DNA from: JAWPMV01 sp039819665
GTDB lineage: Bacteria > Bacteroidota > Bacteroidia > J057
NCBI GenBank assembly: GCA_039819665.1
Contig: JBCBRM010000020.1
Coordinates: forward strand, 62,001 to 126,000
Direction of reading: 5' to 3'
DNA: 64,000 nt
This document shows, piece after piece, positions 53,311-62,312 of the stretch. The notes beneath the pieces were generated by a model. It was not told the origin of the DNA, did no database searches, and saw only the letters and a program-made list of their open reading frames with translations. Position 1 is the stretch's first letter. Every line of letters starts with the position of its first letter. The translations under genes were made by a program, and so were the position numbers.

Positions 53311-54300
53311 TTATGAAAACTTTTCGGCAAAACCCATCAATCCGCTTCCTCCTCCGGAATGCACTATGCAAATATTACCTTTTAGCTCTTGCTCTTCAAT
53401 CTGAAACAAAGCAGTTTGAAAAAGTTTGGCATTATAGACTGGATCTAAAAGAAGCCCTTCTTTTATTGCCATCTTCCTGATGGTTTTCAATACTTCCTGA
53501 TTGATAGATCCAAATGATTTGCCACTTTGAGGAAAGTAAAGATAGAGGTGGGAGAAATCGAGGATTTCTTCTCCGAAAATTTCCTTCCAATCCTGAGCAT
53601 AAGCCTGCAATTGCAAGAGGAATTCCTCTTTTTCCCCTGCCATAAGAACGACATGGATGTTAGCCGGATGTTTGAGCTGACTTTGTGCGAGGATCATTCC
53701 TGCAGCACTCATCCCTGTACCTGCATCAAGAAATAGATGAGAGAAAGGGTTTTGTAGACCTTCCTCATTTCTTCGAAGGTCAAGGCCTAGACTTCCCGCA
53801 CCTGCTAATGAAGCGCTGCAGGAAGCCCCTTCCGGTAGGATGAAAATCTCCGATCCATATTTATTCCCCAGGTAAGATTCTGCGTTTTTCCACTGATCCG
53901 AATCCAGGTATTCAATTTCTTCCTCTTTAATCAGGAGATGGAGCAAAAATCTATTGCCTTTCTTAGAGAATTGATGAGATTTTTTTACAAAAACCCTAAA
54001 TCTTATCCCTCGCTCCCGCAAAAGCTGGATGATGGCAGGTAAATGGTTAGAATGTTCTCCTCCCAAAAGAATCACCTCTTTAAACTCATGTTTTTCTATA
54101 TAGGGAAGTAGAGAGGCGTACTTCCTCCTCTTTGTCCCTGAAACAGAAAAGCCTGTCTCATCCTCTCGTTTTACATATACTTTGCGGGAAGCTGAGGAAA
54201 AGGAGTGGAGGAGCTGAACTCTGCTTTCACCCAATAGCTCTGGATCACATAATTCGAGGATTTTCTTCTTCAGATTTTCGTATGTAGCGATTGATCCCAA
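53311..54300 (-). CDS. PLP-dependent enzyme, ACC deaminase/D-cysteine desulfhydrase family
   Basis: 329 residues of the fold-type II PLP family. The likely PLP lysine is in SGTKRRKYA (about 53-61), and a phosphate-binding glycine-rich stretch HSGGGSGLMG lies near the C-terminus. The motif LLGGEHSNHLPA matches the family's GGxQSNH motif with a change to GGEHSNH. The substrate is uncertain: 1-aminocyclopropane-1-carboxylate or D-cysteine in known relatives. The start is TTG at 54300; no earlier ATG fits. It is divergent from the glmM-like gene. Confidence 0.85.
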   Translation of the reverse strand: MGSIATYENLKKKILELCDPELLGESRVQLLHSFSSASRKVYVKREDETGFSVSGTKRRKYASLLPYIEKHEFKEVILLGGEHSNHLPAIIQLLRERGIRFRVFVKKSHQFSKKGNRFLLHLLIKEEEIEYLDSDQWKNAESYLGNKYGSEIFILPEGASCSASLAGAGSLGLDLRRNEEGLQNPFSHLFLDAGTGMSAAGMILAQSQLKHPANIHVVLMAGEKEEFLLQLQAYAQDWKEIFGEEILDFSHLYLYFPQSGKSFGSINQEVLKTIRKMAIKEGLLLDPVYNAKLFQTALFQIEEQELKGNICIVHSGGGSGLMGFAEKFS

Positions 54301-54350
54301 AGCATTAATATTATAGTTGGCGGATCAATTTACGCAATTCAAATAAAGCC

Positions 54351-54382
54351 TTGACCTTGCCCCTTAAATTTCTCTATATTTG
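54351..54382 (+). promoter_or_regulatory. Bacteroidota-type promoter of the glmM-like gene
   Basis: TTG (54351-54353) and TATATTTG (54375-54382) are separated by 21 bases, matching the Bacteroidota -33/-7 consensus. The ATG is 23 bases further on. Confidence 0.65.
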
Positions 54383-54405
54383 GCACTCGACTAAGACATC
54401 CTTTT

Positions 54406-55788
54406 ATGACATTAATTTCCTCTATTTCTGGAATCCGTGGTACTATTGGGGGACAGGTTGGACAGAACCTTACTCCTATTGATATCGTGAACTTTGCTTC
54501 TGCTTTTGGTACCTGGCTTTCCTTGAAAAGAGCTCAGAGTAAAACAGTCGTAATTGGACGGGATGCCAGGCCTTCTGGTGCTATGGTGCAGGGCCTTGTC
54601 TCCAACACCCTGATTAGTCTGGGGTTTGATGTTATAGACCTGGGACTTTCTACTACTCCAACCGTAGAAGTCGCCGTACCAGAATTCGATGCTGCGGGTG
54701 GGATTATCCTCACAGCCTCTCATAATCCAGTGGAGTGGAATGCGCTCAAGCTCCTCAATTATAAAGGGGAATTTGTTACACATAAGGATGGATTGGAAAT
54801 TTTGGAGATTCTAGAAAATAAACTCTATCCTTTCAAAGAGGTGCGTGAGTTAGGGGTGATTAAAGAAGTTAATGATTTTTCTGCTACTCATATCAAGCAG
54901 ATCAAAGAAGTAAACCTGGTGGATTCTTTTGCTATCGAGAAAGCCAATCTGAAAGTTGTAGTTGACGGAGTAAATAGCACGGGTGGTATTTATGTGCCGG
55001 AATTGTTGGAAGCTTTGGGGGTTAAAAATATCGTGAAGCTGAACTGCGAACCTACGGGTTGGTTTAGTCATAATCCGGAGCCAGTAAAAAAGAATCTGAC
55101 TGAGATTTGCGACTTGATCAAAAAAGAGGGAGCAGATGTTGGAATTGCAGTGGATCCAGATGTAGATCGTTTGGTCTTGGTAGATGAAAATGGGGAATTA
55201 TTTGGCGAAGAGTATACCCTGGTTGCAGTAGCGGATTACGTTTTGCAGCACAATAAAAGTGCAGTTGTTTCCAATCTATCCTCCAGTCGTGCCTTGAGGG
55301 ATCTGGCTGAAAGGCATGGTTGCAGATACTATGCTTCAGCGGTAGGGGAGGTTAATGTGGTTGAGATCATGAAGCGTACTGATGCCTTGATAGGGGGAGA
55401 GGGAAATGGAGGGATCATCTTCCCTGAGCTTCATTATGGAAGAGATGCCTTGATCGGGATCGCTTTATTCCTTTCTCATTTGGTGAAAAGCGGGATGAAG
55501 TGTAGTGAATTGAGAGCTAGCTATCCGAATTATTATATGTCCAAGCAGAAGCTACAATTGGAAGCAGGTATGGACGTGGATGGCATTCTAGCTACTTTCA
55601 AGGAAAAGTATTTAGACCAGAATCCCAATGACATTGATGGAGTAAAGGTTGATTTTGAAGAATCCTGGGTTCACCTCCGCAAATCAAATACAGAACCTAT
55701 CATCCGAATTTATACTGAAGCCAAAAGTCAGGATGCTGCTGATGAACTTGCCAATCAGACCATTGAAGAGTTGAAAGCTACTCTCTAA
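54406..55788 (+). CDS. glmM: phosphoglucosamine mutase-like phosphohexomutase
   Basis: Interconverts hexose 6- and 1-phosphates; in this branch most likely glucosamine phosphate for UDP-GlcNAc and peptidoglycan. The 460 residues include the active-site serine 105 in TASHNP, the metal-binding loop DPDVDR, the sugar-binding GGEGNGG and the C-terminal phosphate-binding RKSNTEPIIRIY. The gene symbol is the best guess; phosphomannomutase relatives are close, so the substrate is not proven. It overlaps the convergent oxidoreductase by 4 bases. Confidence 0.85.
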   Translation: MTLISSISGIRGTIGGQVGQNLTPIDIVNFASAFGTWLSLKRAQSKTVVIGRDARPSGAMVQGLVSNTLISLGFDVIDLGLSTTPTVEVAVPEFDAAGGIILTASHNPVEWNALKLLNYKGEFVTHKDGLEILEILENKLYPFKEVRELGVIKEVNDFSATHIKQIKEVNLVDSFAIEKANLKVVVDGVNSTGGIYVPELLEALGVKNIVKLNCEPTGWFSHNPEPVKKNLTEICDLIKKEGADVGIAVDPDVDRLVLVDENGELFGEEYTLVAVADYVLQHNKSAVVSNLSSSRALRDLAERHGCRYYASAVGEVNVVEIMKRTDALIGGEGNGGIIFPELHYGRDALIGIALFLSHLVKSGMKCSELRASYPNYYMSKQKLQLEAGMDVDGILATFKEKYLDQNPNDIDGVKVDFEESWVHLRKSNTEPIIRIYTEAKSQDAADELANQTIEELKATL

Positions 55789-56765
55789 GCACTGATTCTC
55801 AGGATGATTTTGCCCGTATTTTTATTTGCCCCTATATAGCGGTGTGCATCGGCTACCTCGCTCCAATCAAATACACTATCAATCACGGGCTTTATTTCAG
55901 CAGAAGAAAAAGCTGAACCAAAGTCCTTTTGCAAATCCTGGGCAAGCGTAATTTTATAGCTTAAATCTCTTGCACGTAAGGTTGATCCCTGTACCCTGAG
56001 TCGCTTTATAAGCACTTTCGCCAGATTAATTTCACTCAACATCCCTCCCATAAAAGCCAGGACCACTAATTTCCCATCCGGTAACATTACATCCAGGTTC
56101 TTAGGGAAATACGCGCCTCCGATGGGATCGACAATAAGATTTACTCCTTTTTGGTGATGATTCTTTTGGATGAAAGCTGCGAAATCCTCTGTCTTATAGT
56201 CTATGCATTGGTCGGCTCCAAGGTTTAGACAGGCTTTATGTTTCCCCGCTGATGCTGTTACCCAAACTTTTGCTCCTTTTGCTTTTGCCATTTGGATGCC
56301 TGCTGTGCCTACTCCACTTGCACCCGCATGCAAGAGTACTGTTTCTCCTTCTTTCAATTCCCCCAGCCAGAACATTGCCTGATAAGCCGTCATGAAAACT
56401 TCGGGCAATCCCGCAGCCATTTTCAGATCCATATTTGCAGGAACTGGCATAGCTAAATCTTCATGAATGACCGCATATTCGGCATAACCACCTCCCGGCA
56501 GCAAACCACAAACCTGATCCCCTTCTTTCCATTTGCTTGCATCCGATCCTGCACTTACTACCGTTCCAGCCATTTCCAGGCCCATAATAGGGCTTGCTCC
56601 CGGAGGAGGAGGATAGCGACCTTCCCTTTGCATGGTATCAGCTCTATTTAAAGCTGTCGCGGCAACTTTTACGAGAATTTCATGGCTTGCTGGCTCAGGG
56701 GTCGGATACTCGCCAATATATAGCCCTTCCGGGCCTCCAGGCTTGTCAATTAGGATGGCTTTCAT
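55785..56765 (-). CDS. NAD(P)H-quinone oxidoreductase, PIG3/QOR type
   Basis: 326-residue medium-chain dehydrogenase/reductase without zinc ligands. The N-terminus has AATALNRADTMQREGRYPPPPGASP (seen in part as LNRADTMQREG), and the cofactor-binding turn is HAGASGVGTAGIQ (about 146-158). These are PIG3/QOR-type signatures. It probably reduces quinones or other electrophiles with NADPH. It converges with the glmM-like gene with a 4-base overlap and is followed upstream by an inverted-repeat-containing gap. Confidence 0.92.
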   Translation of the reverse strand: MKAILIDKPGGPEGLYIGEYPTPEPASHEILVKVAATALNRADTMQREGRYPPPPGASPIMGLEMAGTVVSAGSDASKWKEGDQVCGLLPGGGYAEYAVIHEDLAMPVPANMDLKMAAGLPEVFMTAYQAMFWLGELKEGETVLLHAGASGVGTAGIQMAKAKGAKVWVTASAGKHKACLNLGADQCIDYKTEDFAAFIQKNHHQKGVNLIVDPIGGAYFPKNLDVMLPDGKLVVLAFMGGMLSEINLAKVLIKRLRVQGSTLRARDLSYKITLAQDLQKDFGSAFSSAEIKPVIDSVFDWSEVADAHRYIGANKNTGKIILRISA

Positions 56766-56778
56766 TCAGGAGTATTAG

Positions 56779-56892
56779 AGTGTTGAGGTGTTATAGTGTT
56801 ATAGTTGCAATATCTCTTTTTCAGGATCTTAATTAAAATAATATTTCTATATCCTGAACTCCAACGCTACAATACAAGGCAACTACAACACT
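56779..56892. repeat. intergenic element with nested inverted repeats
   Basis: The outer arms AGTGTTG (56779-56785) and CAACACT (56886-56892) are inverted, and inner arms TCAGGAT (56821-56827) and ATCCTGA (56851-56857) are also inverted. The left part repeats the phrase GTGTTATAG twice. It lies between divergent genes and resembles a short dispersed repeat, though only one copy is seen here. Confidence 0.4.
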
Positions 56893-56981
56893 TCCCTCAG
56901 CATTTTCAATGCTATCCTCTTTGCTTCCTTCCAACTTCTTCCCGATATTTGAAAAATTATCTACCTCCGTAAAAGAATGCT

Positions 56982-58124
56982 ATGATCATCTATTTGGACA
57001 ATGCTGCCTCAACTCCTATGGATCCTGAAGTATTCGAGGCAATGAAGCCTTATTTTCTGGATCATTTTGGAAATCCTTCTTCCACCCATGCCCATGGGAG
57101 AACCCTGCGAAATGCAATCGAAGACTCTCGTAGGACGGTTGCCAAACATTTGGGAGTAAGTCCTGGTGAAATTTGCTTTACCAGTGGAGGAACCGAAGCC
57201 GATAATATGGCTATAAAAAGCAGTCTGGATGCATTTGACATTAAGCACGTAATCTCTACTCGTATCGAGCATCATGCGGTAAGCCATACCCTTGAGCATT
57301 TGGAAGAGATGGGGAAGATTAAAGTTACCTGGCTAGGGGTAGATGGAAAAGGTCATATTGATCATGAAGAGCTTCGTGAGGTATTGGCTACAAATTCCAG
57401 ATCTCTGGTTTCTCTTATGCATGCCAATAATGAGTTAGGGACCTTGCATGATATCCATGCCATCGGAGAGATTTGCCGTGAGTATAATGCTATTTTTCAT
57501 TCGGATACAGTTCAGTCCATGTGCAATGTCAAATATGACCTTGCCAATACTCCTGTGGATTTTGTAACAGCCTCCGCGCACAAATTTTATGGGCCTAAAG
57601 GTGTCGGTTTCCTCTATATTAGGAAAGGTTTGAATGTACCGGGATTTATTTCTGGAGGAGGGCAGGAAAGAAATCGTAGAGCGGGTACGGAAAATGCCGC
57701 TTTCATCGTGGGACTTGCCCACGCTTTCAACAAATGCTATAGCAGCTTTGATAGTAAATCCGATAAACTCTGGGATTTGAAAAACTACATGAAGCAGCGT
57801 TTGATGGAAACTTTCCCGGGAGTGAGTTTCAATGGAGAAACTGAGCCCGGAAAATCTTTGCCAACCGTTCTAAACGTTTCTTTGCCCTGCAATGAGAAAG
57901 ACTGCATGCTACTCTTTAACCTAGATCTGGCAGGCATCTGTGCTTCTGGAGGATCTGCTTGTAGTAGTGGTGCTGTAATGGGTTCTTTTGTACTTCGTGA
58001 AATTGGAGTTGAGGGTGCGCAACTCCTGAATGCCATTCGCTTTTCATTTGGGGTCCAAAACACCCGGGAAGAAATCGATATTACCATCGAGAAACTCAAG
58101 GATTACGTTCCGATGCCCGTTTAA
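56982..58124 (+). CDS. cysteine desulfurase, IscS/NifS type
   Basis: PLP enzyme that takes sulfur from cysteine for iron-sulfur clusters and thiolated tRNA. The 380 residues show GGTEADNMAI (69-78), the PLP lysine 201 in SAHKFYGPKG, and the active-site cysteine 327 in SGGSACSSG. The loop around that cysteine is that of group I (NifS/IscS) enzymes. No IscU gene is next to it. It is followed at 9 bases by a Crp/Fnr regulator and then by a CDGSH fusion protein, so the run has an iron-sulfur theme. Confidence 0.93.
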   Translation: MIIYLDNAASTPMDPEVFEAMKPYFLDHFGNPSSTHAHGRTLRNAIEDSRRTVAKHLGVSPGEICFTSGGTEADNMAIKSSLDAFDIKHVISTRIEHHAVSHTLEHLEEMGKIKVTWLGVDGKGHIDHEELREVLATNSRSLVSLMHANNELGTLHDIHAIGEICREYNAIFHSDTVQSMCNVKYDLANTPVDFVTASAHKFYGPKGVGFLYIRKGLNVPGFISGGGQERNRRAGTENAAFIVGLAHAFNKCYSSFDSKSDKLWDLKNYMKQRLMETFPGVSFNGETEPGKSLPTVLNVSLPCNEKDCMLLFNLDLAGICASGGSACSSGAVMGSFVLREIGVEGAQLLNAIRFSFGVQNTREEIDITIEKLKDYVPMPV

Positions 58125-58133
58125 GTATAATCC

Positions 58134-58718
58134 ATGACCCTGGAAGAACAAGCAGCTATTCTCAGATTAAGCTTTCCTTTTCTGGTCAAAGAAGATGTGG
58201 AGGTATTTCTTTCTTTTGCTGACTATCAGGTATTACAAAATAAAGAAAGCCTTATTCAGGCAGGTAAAATCAGTCGGAAAGCCTTTTTCATTTTGAAAGG
58301 TATGATGAGGGGCTTTTTTATCAATGAAAAAGGGGAGGAGAAGAATATTTTTTTGCGTCCTGAACATACCATCACAGGTGCACCGGATTCTCTTTTTAAC
58401 CAAAGCCCTACCAAGTATACCTTTGAATCAGTTACCGAAACCCATTTGCTCGTTTTTGATTATGAAGAGGTATTGACATTGGGATACGAGAATTCTCGTA
58501 TCATCCAGATCTTTCTACGTTCTTATCAGGAAAACATTCAGACTCTCATCTATCGAGTCGAATCCATGATAGATAAGGCTCCAGAACAACGCTATGAAGC
58601 ATTGTTGGAAAGAAGTCCTCAGTTTTTCGAAACGGCTTATAATAAACACGTAGCGAATTATCTGGGAATTACGCCGGTATCTTTATCCCGTATCATAAAA
58701 AGGCGCTCAGAAGCTTGA
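58134..58718 (+). CDS. Crp/Fnr family transcriptional regulator
   Basis: 194 residues, a common short Bacteroidota form. The cyclic-nucleotide-binding-like beta-roll spans about 25-120 (KAFFILKGMMRGFFINEKGEE seen in part as FILKGMMRG). The C-terminal helix-turn-helix is at about 168-190 (VANYLGITPVSLSRIIKR). There is no N-terminal cysteine cluster, so it is not an Fnr-type oxygen sensor. It starts 9 bases after the cysteine desulfurase and is probably co-transcribed with it, and it may control the fatty-acid hydroxylase/CDGSH gene next to it. Confidence 0.9.
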   Translation: MTLEEQAAILRLSFPFLVKEDVEVFLSFADYQVLQNKESLIQAGKISRKAFFILKGMMRGFFINEKGEEKNIFLRPEHTITGAPDSLFNQSPTKYTFESVTETHLLVFDYEEVLTLGYENSRIIQIFLRSYQENIQTLIYRVESMIDKAPEQRYEALLERSPQFFETAYNKHVANYLGITPVSLSRIIKRRSEA

Positions 58719-58804
58719 TTTTTTTTCTCTGATTAACATATGTAAAGTGGCTTTGCCAGAATCTTGTGTACCTTGAGCTAAATTACTACTCGCAATTTAA
58801 TCTC

Positions 58805-59908
58805 ATGGACGACGCACTTTTCGGAATTGAAAATCTAGATACGTACATAGTGGTCGGCATCCTCGTCTTTTTTGGTACGCTGGAAATTATCGCCGGTTAT
58901 CTTCACAGAACCCAACGCACTTTCTCAGACTGGATACAAGAAGCAGGGGGCTGGCTTGCATTGGCTCTGATAATCAAGCCCCTGATTGTTATCTGGGCAG
59001 TACCTTCAATTGGGGGCTTGATTGCTCCTGATGTAAAAGATATATTGGAAGGCTATAGTATGTGGCTGATACTGCCTCTCTATCTATTGATAGATGATGT
59101 ACTTCAATATTGGTATCACCGCTCTGCACATGAATATGAATGGCTGTGGAAACTTCATCGGGCTCATCATCAGGCAGAGGAAATGGGCTTTTTCATCTCT
59201 TACCGCAATGCCGCACTCTACTATCTGCTTATGCCCAATATCTGGTGGCTATCGATTGTTATGTTTTTGGGGGGGACCCAGGCTGTCGCGCTGGGCCTGA
59301 TCCTGAAACAACTGGTAATTATCGGTTCTCATAGTACTGTACATTGGGATGAACCTTTGTATAAAAGCAAACTTTTTCGCCCGCTGGTAAACTTCCTTCA
59401 ACGCATTATCATTACCCCTGCCTTTCACCATGCCCATCACGGAAAGTCCATGGTAGATGGAGTCAGTGATCCCAATGGAAATTATGGCAATATGTTTTCG
59501 CTTTGGGACCAAATGTTTGGAACAGCAACTTTCACCCAAAAATTCCCTACAGAATTGGGACTGATGAATGATCCCAAGGAATCCTGGGCGGCTGCTTATT
59601 TCTATCCCTTGGTAAAATCTAATGACCCCAAAAGTGAATTATCCAAAGGCTTTGTAAAAGAAAGTACCAAAAGCCTGGAGCCTGCCATGGTAAAGCTTGA
59701 AAAAGGGAAAAACTACCTTTGGTGTCAATGTGGAAAAAGTAAGGATCAACCTTTCTGTGATGGATCTCATCATGGCAGCAAGCATAAACCCCTTTTATTT
59801 ACGGCGAAACGAGATGGGGCCGTAAAACTCTGTAACTGTAAAGCGACCCAAAAAGGACCTTTCTGCGACAATTCTCATATCAAACTCAAGGAGGAAGATT
59901 TGAATTAG
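58805..59908 (+). CDS. fatty-acid hydroxylase (sterol desaturase family) fused to two CDGSH iron-sulfur motifs
   Basis: 367 residues from ATG 58805; a GTG 39 bases upstream is less likely. The N-terminal part has four membrane-spanning stretches and the diiron histidine clusters of the sterol desaturase/fatty-acid hydroxylase family: HRSAH (105-109), HRAHH (118-122) and HHAHH (208-212), plus the expected HWD after the third helix. From about 300 the C-terminus has two CDGSH motifs, each with three cysteines and one histidine: CxC-x8-CDGSH (C307, C309, C318, H322) and CxC-x8-CDNSH (C343, C345, C354, H358). Each should bind a [2Fe-2S] cluster. The fusion suggests the clusters feed electrons to the diiron site. 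The substrate is unknown. Confidence 0.85.
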   Translation: MDDALFGIENLDTYIVVGILVFFGTLEIIAGYLHRTQRTFSDWIQEAGGWLALALIIKPLIVIWAVPSIGGLIAPDVKDILEGYSMWLILPLYLLIDDVLQYWYHRSAHEYEWLWKLHRAHHQAEEMGFFISYRNAALYYLLMPNIWWLSIVMFLGGTQAVALGLILKQLVIIGSHSTVHWDEPLYKSKLFRPLVNFLQRIIITPAFHHAHHGKSMVDGVSDPNGNYGNMFSLWDQMFGTATFTQKFPTELGLMNDPKESWAAAYFYPLVKSNDPKSELSKGFVKESTKSLEPAMVKLEKGKNYLWCQCGKSKDQPFCDGSHHGSKHKPLLFTAKRDGAVKLCNCKATQKGPFCDNSHIKLKEEDLN

Positions 59909-59933
59909 TATCTTCCAGACATAATTCAAGATT

Positions 59934-60650
59934 ATGTCTGTAAAAGAGCACTACGATTCTCATCTGGGGAACTTTTATGAATGGATGGCTGGCGATTTTG
60001 ATAGTGGCCGGGACTCTCAGGAACAGTATTTCCGGGCTAAAGGAATCAAAACGGAGAATGGAATAGCAATCGATCTCGGGTCCGGACATGGATTTCAGAG
60101 TATTGCCCTGGCTAATCTGGGCTATTCCGTCAAGGCAGTGGACTTCAATCAGCAGTTGTTGGACAGCCTTGGTGAAAGAAAAGCTAATCTTCCCATTGAG
60201 CTTTTTCAAAGTGATATCCTTTCCTACCTAAAAGATGCTCCATCTGCAGATTTGATTGTATGTATGGGAGATACTTTGGCCCATCTTTTGAGCTTTGAGG
60301 AATTAGAACAATTATTCCGAATACTTTACCAGAAGCTAGTTTATGGGGGTCAATTTATCTGCTCTTTCAGGGACTATCAGTTTGAACTAAAGGAAGAGCA
60401 AAGGTTCATTCCCGTACGAGCGGATGAAAACCGCATACACACCTGCTTTTTAGAATACCAAGAAGATAAGGTGATCGTAAGCGATCTTTTACACGAAAAA
60501 GAGGGAGGTATCTGGAAACAGAAAGTAAGTAGTTATCCAAAATTACGCTTAAGTAAGGAAGGGGTGATTGACCTATTGAATTCTTGTGGTTTTCAGGTGC
60601 TGGATACGGATGAAATCCGCAGAATGCATTATGTACGTTCGGCGAAATAA
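59934..60650 (+). CDS. class I SAM-dependent methyltransferase
   Basis: 238 residues, soluble. The SAM-binding motif is IDLGSGHGFQSIALANLGY (seen in part as IDLGSGHGFQ, about 48-57), followed by the acidic AVDFNQ. The fold is that of small class I methyltransferases of unknown substrate. It starts 26 bases after the hydroxylase gene and may be read with it, so a lipid or quinone substrate is possible, though that is only positional. Confidence 0.85.
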   Translation: MSVKEHYDSHLGNFYEWMAGDFDSGRDSQEQYFRAKGIKTENGIAIDLGSGHGFQSIALANLGYSVKAVDFNQQLLDSLGERKANLPIELFQSDILSYLKDAPSADLIVCMGDTLAHLLSFEELEQLFRILYQKLVYGGQFICSFRDYQFELKEEQRFIPVRADENRIHTCFLEYQEDKVIVSDLLHEKEGGIWKQKVSSYPKLRLSKEGVIDLLNSCGFQVLDTDEIRRMHYVRSAK

Positions 60651-60737
60651 ATAGATCCTTTGCGCAAAAAATCTTGCTCCATGTAAGATAGGGCTATCAA
60701 TTCCTTCTCATTGAAGAAATTTTTAGCTGCTTTTAAC

Positions 60738-60745
60738 TAAATTTG
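60738..60745 (+). promoter_or_regulatory. -7 promoter element of the NYN/OST-HTH gene
   Basis: TAAATTTG fits TAnnTTTG exactly. A TTG at 60711-60713 is 24 bases upstream, slightly longer than the usual spacing. Confidence 0.4.
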
Positions 60746-60875
60746 TATACTCATACGTTATAGCATCAAGAATACGCTCATTCTAGAGGATTACTCCCGG
60801 GTGCTATACACACCTTCCTTGCTACTTGTCCTGTTACTTTATTAATAAAACCCTTTAGCCCAGGACCTAAATTGA

Positions 60876-62066
60876 ATGGAAGGATCATCCATAGCTGTCT
60901 ATTTAGACTTTGAAAATCTTGCGATTTCTGCAGATACAGTTTATCCGTCGAAACGCAAGCCCTTGTTGATTGAACCCATACTGGATTTTGCTGCCAGTAA
61001 GGGGGTGATATGTCTGAAAAAAGCCTATGCAGATTGGTCAAAGGATATATTTTCCCAGTACCAAACTCGCTTGATGGAACAAGGCTTTGAATTGGTGCAT
61101 TTGCCTGAAACCAATTCACAAGGGAAAAACGGATCAGATGTAAGATTGGCGATAGATGTCATGGACTACCTGGGCGTTTATGCAGAAGTTTCTACTTTTA
61201 TCATTGGATCTGGTGACACTGATTTTATTCCCCTCATCCAGCGTTTGCGAGCAAGGGGGAAGAAAGTCATCGTTTTGGGATTTGAGCATAGTGTAGGGAA
61301 GTTGGTGAAAAGAAATAGCGGGGAATTTAAATCCCTTGAAGAACTAATTGGTGAACCGGAAGAAGAGTCACCCTCCTCGGATATGGTAGAGGAAATAGAT
61401 AAGAATGCTGGAAGAGATCTCATCATTCGTTTTCTGAAGAGTCGTACAGATGAAGGGCCGGTTTTGATGGCCAGACTCAAACAGCAATTGTTGAGGCTGG
61501 ATTCTTCTTTCTCCGAAAAAGATTTAGGATTTTCTTCTTTTAAAGCTTTTATAAACTCTCTTCAGGGAGACTTAGTGGAAAAAGTTGATACGACTGAAGA
61601 TACCCTGCCGAAAGTATATTTTTTGGAAGGGAAAATTGATATTCCACCTAGAAAAGAAATTTGCTCTCAGGATCAGGCATCTCAATTTCTTACTAAAAAA
61701 CTCAAGTACAATCCCCGTCCGAAGCATCGATTTAAAATCTCTAAGGCCCTTTGGCTTTCTTACCAAAAGCAAGCGGTGATGTCAATGAATGAAATGTTTG
61801 ATTTTATTCAGGATTCAGTACCGGAAAAAATCGCACGGACAGAGATTAAAAAGTATATCAATACCCTTTTCACAGGAGGCGCATTTAAGCAACATGAGAA
61901 AAAGGCAAGTGGTCCTTTATTATCCCGCAAGTTTGAACTTAAAACGACGGTTTTGAATGCGGAAGAACTGGATCAGATATATATTCAGCGAATCAGCGAA
62001 ATCCTCCAAAGTAAATATCCGGATCTCGAAGATACCAGCATTTTGGAGCTTCTCTTCGAAAATTGA
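60876..62066 (+). CDS. NYN (LabA/PIN-like) nuclease-like protein with OST-HTH domain
   Basis: 396 residues, soluble. The N-terminal NYN domain (about 1-150) has the acidic residues expected for a PIN-like RNase: D11 in VYLDFEN, D90 in GSDVRLAIDVMD and D113 in GSGDTDFIPLI. Residues about 175-250 form an OST-HTH/LOTUS-type RNA-binding domain (LIIRFLKSRTDEGPVLMARLKQQLLR). A second region of about 285-370 may be another helical RNA-binding domain. In bacteria such LabA-like proteins are poorly understood; relatives in eukaryotes (MARF1, limkain) cleave RNA. It precedes the zinc-finger/Ig-like gene by 246 bases. Confidence 0.85.
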   Translation: MEGSSIAVYLDFENLAISADTVYPSKRKPLLIEPILDFAASKGVICLKKAYADWSKDIFSQYQTRLMEQGFELVHLPETNSQGKNGSDVRLAIDVMDYLGVYAEVSTFIIGSGDTDFIPLIQRLRARGKKVIVLGFEHSVGKLVKRNSGEFKSLEELIGEPEEESPSSDMVEEIDKNAGRDLIIRFLKSRTDEGPVLMARLKQQLLRLDSSFSEKDLGFSSFKAFINSLQGDLVEKVDTTEDTLPKVYFLEGKIDIPPRKEICSQDQASQFLTKKLKYNPRPKHRFKISKALWLSYQKQAVMSMNEMFDFIQDSVPEKIARTEIKKYINTLFTGGAFKQHEKKASGPLLSRKFELKTTVLNAEELDQIYIQRISEILQSKYPDLEDTSILELLFEN

Positions 62067-62312
62067 TAAGTCGCGCAATTTCATCTTTTGCATGGTTTTT
62101 GTTCTAGCATTAGTCTTGGATTCTTTGACTAAAAGTTGTCCTTGAAAAAAGCTATACACTTCAAACGGTAAATCTGCCAGTTGGGGATATTATGGCTTTC
62201 GAGCTAAGTCGAAAGAATTATATTGATTTGAAAATTTGGGGTATCTAGGGAATTCGAAGGATAGGAAATTCCTGTATCCCAGCCTTACATAAATTATTTG
62301 TACCCTGGCGCA

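Noticed and set aside
58766..58804. GTG start for the hydroxylase/CDGSH gene
   Set aside because: The 13 extra residues precede the usual N-terminus, and the ATG at 58805 gives the more typical start.
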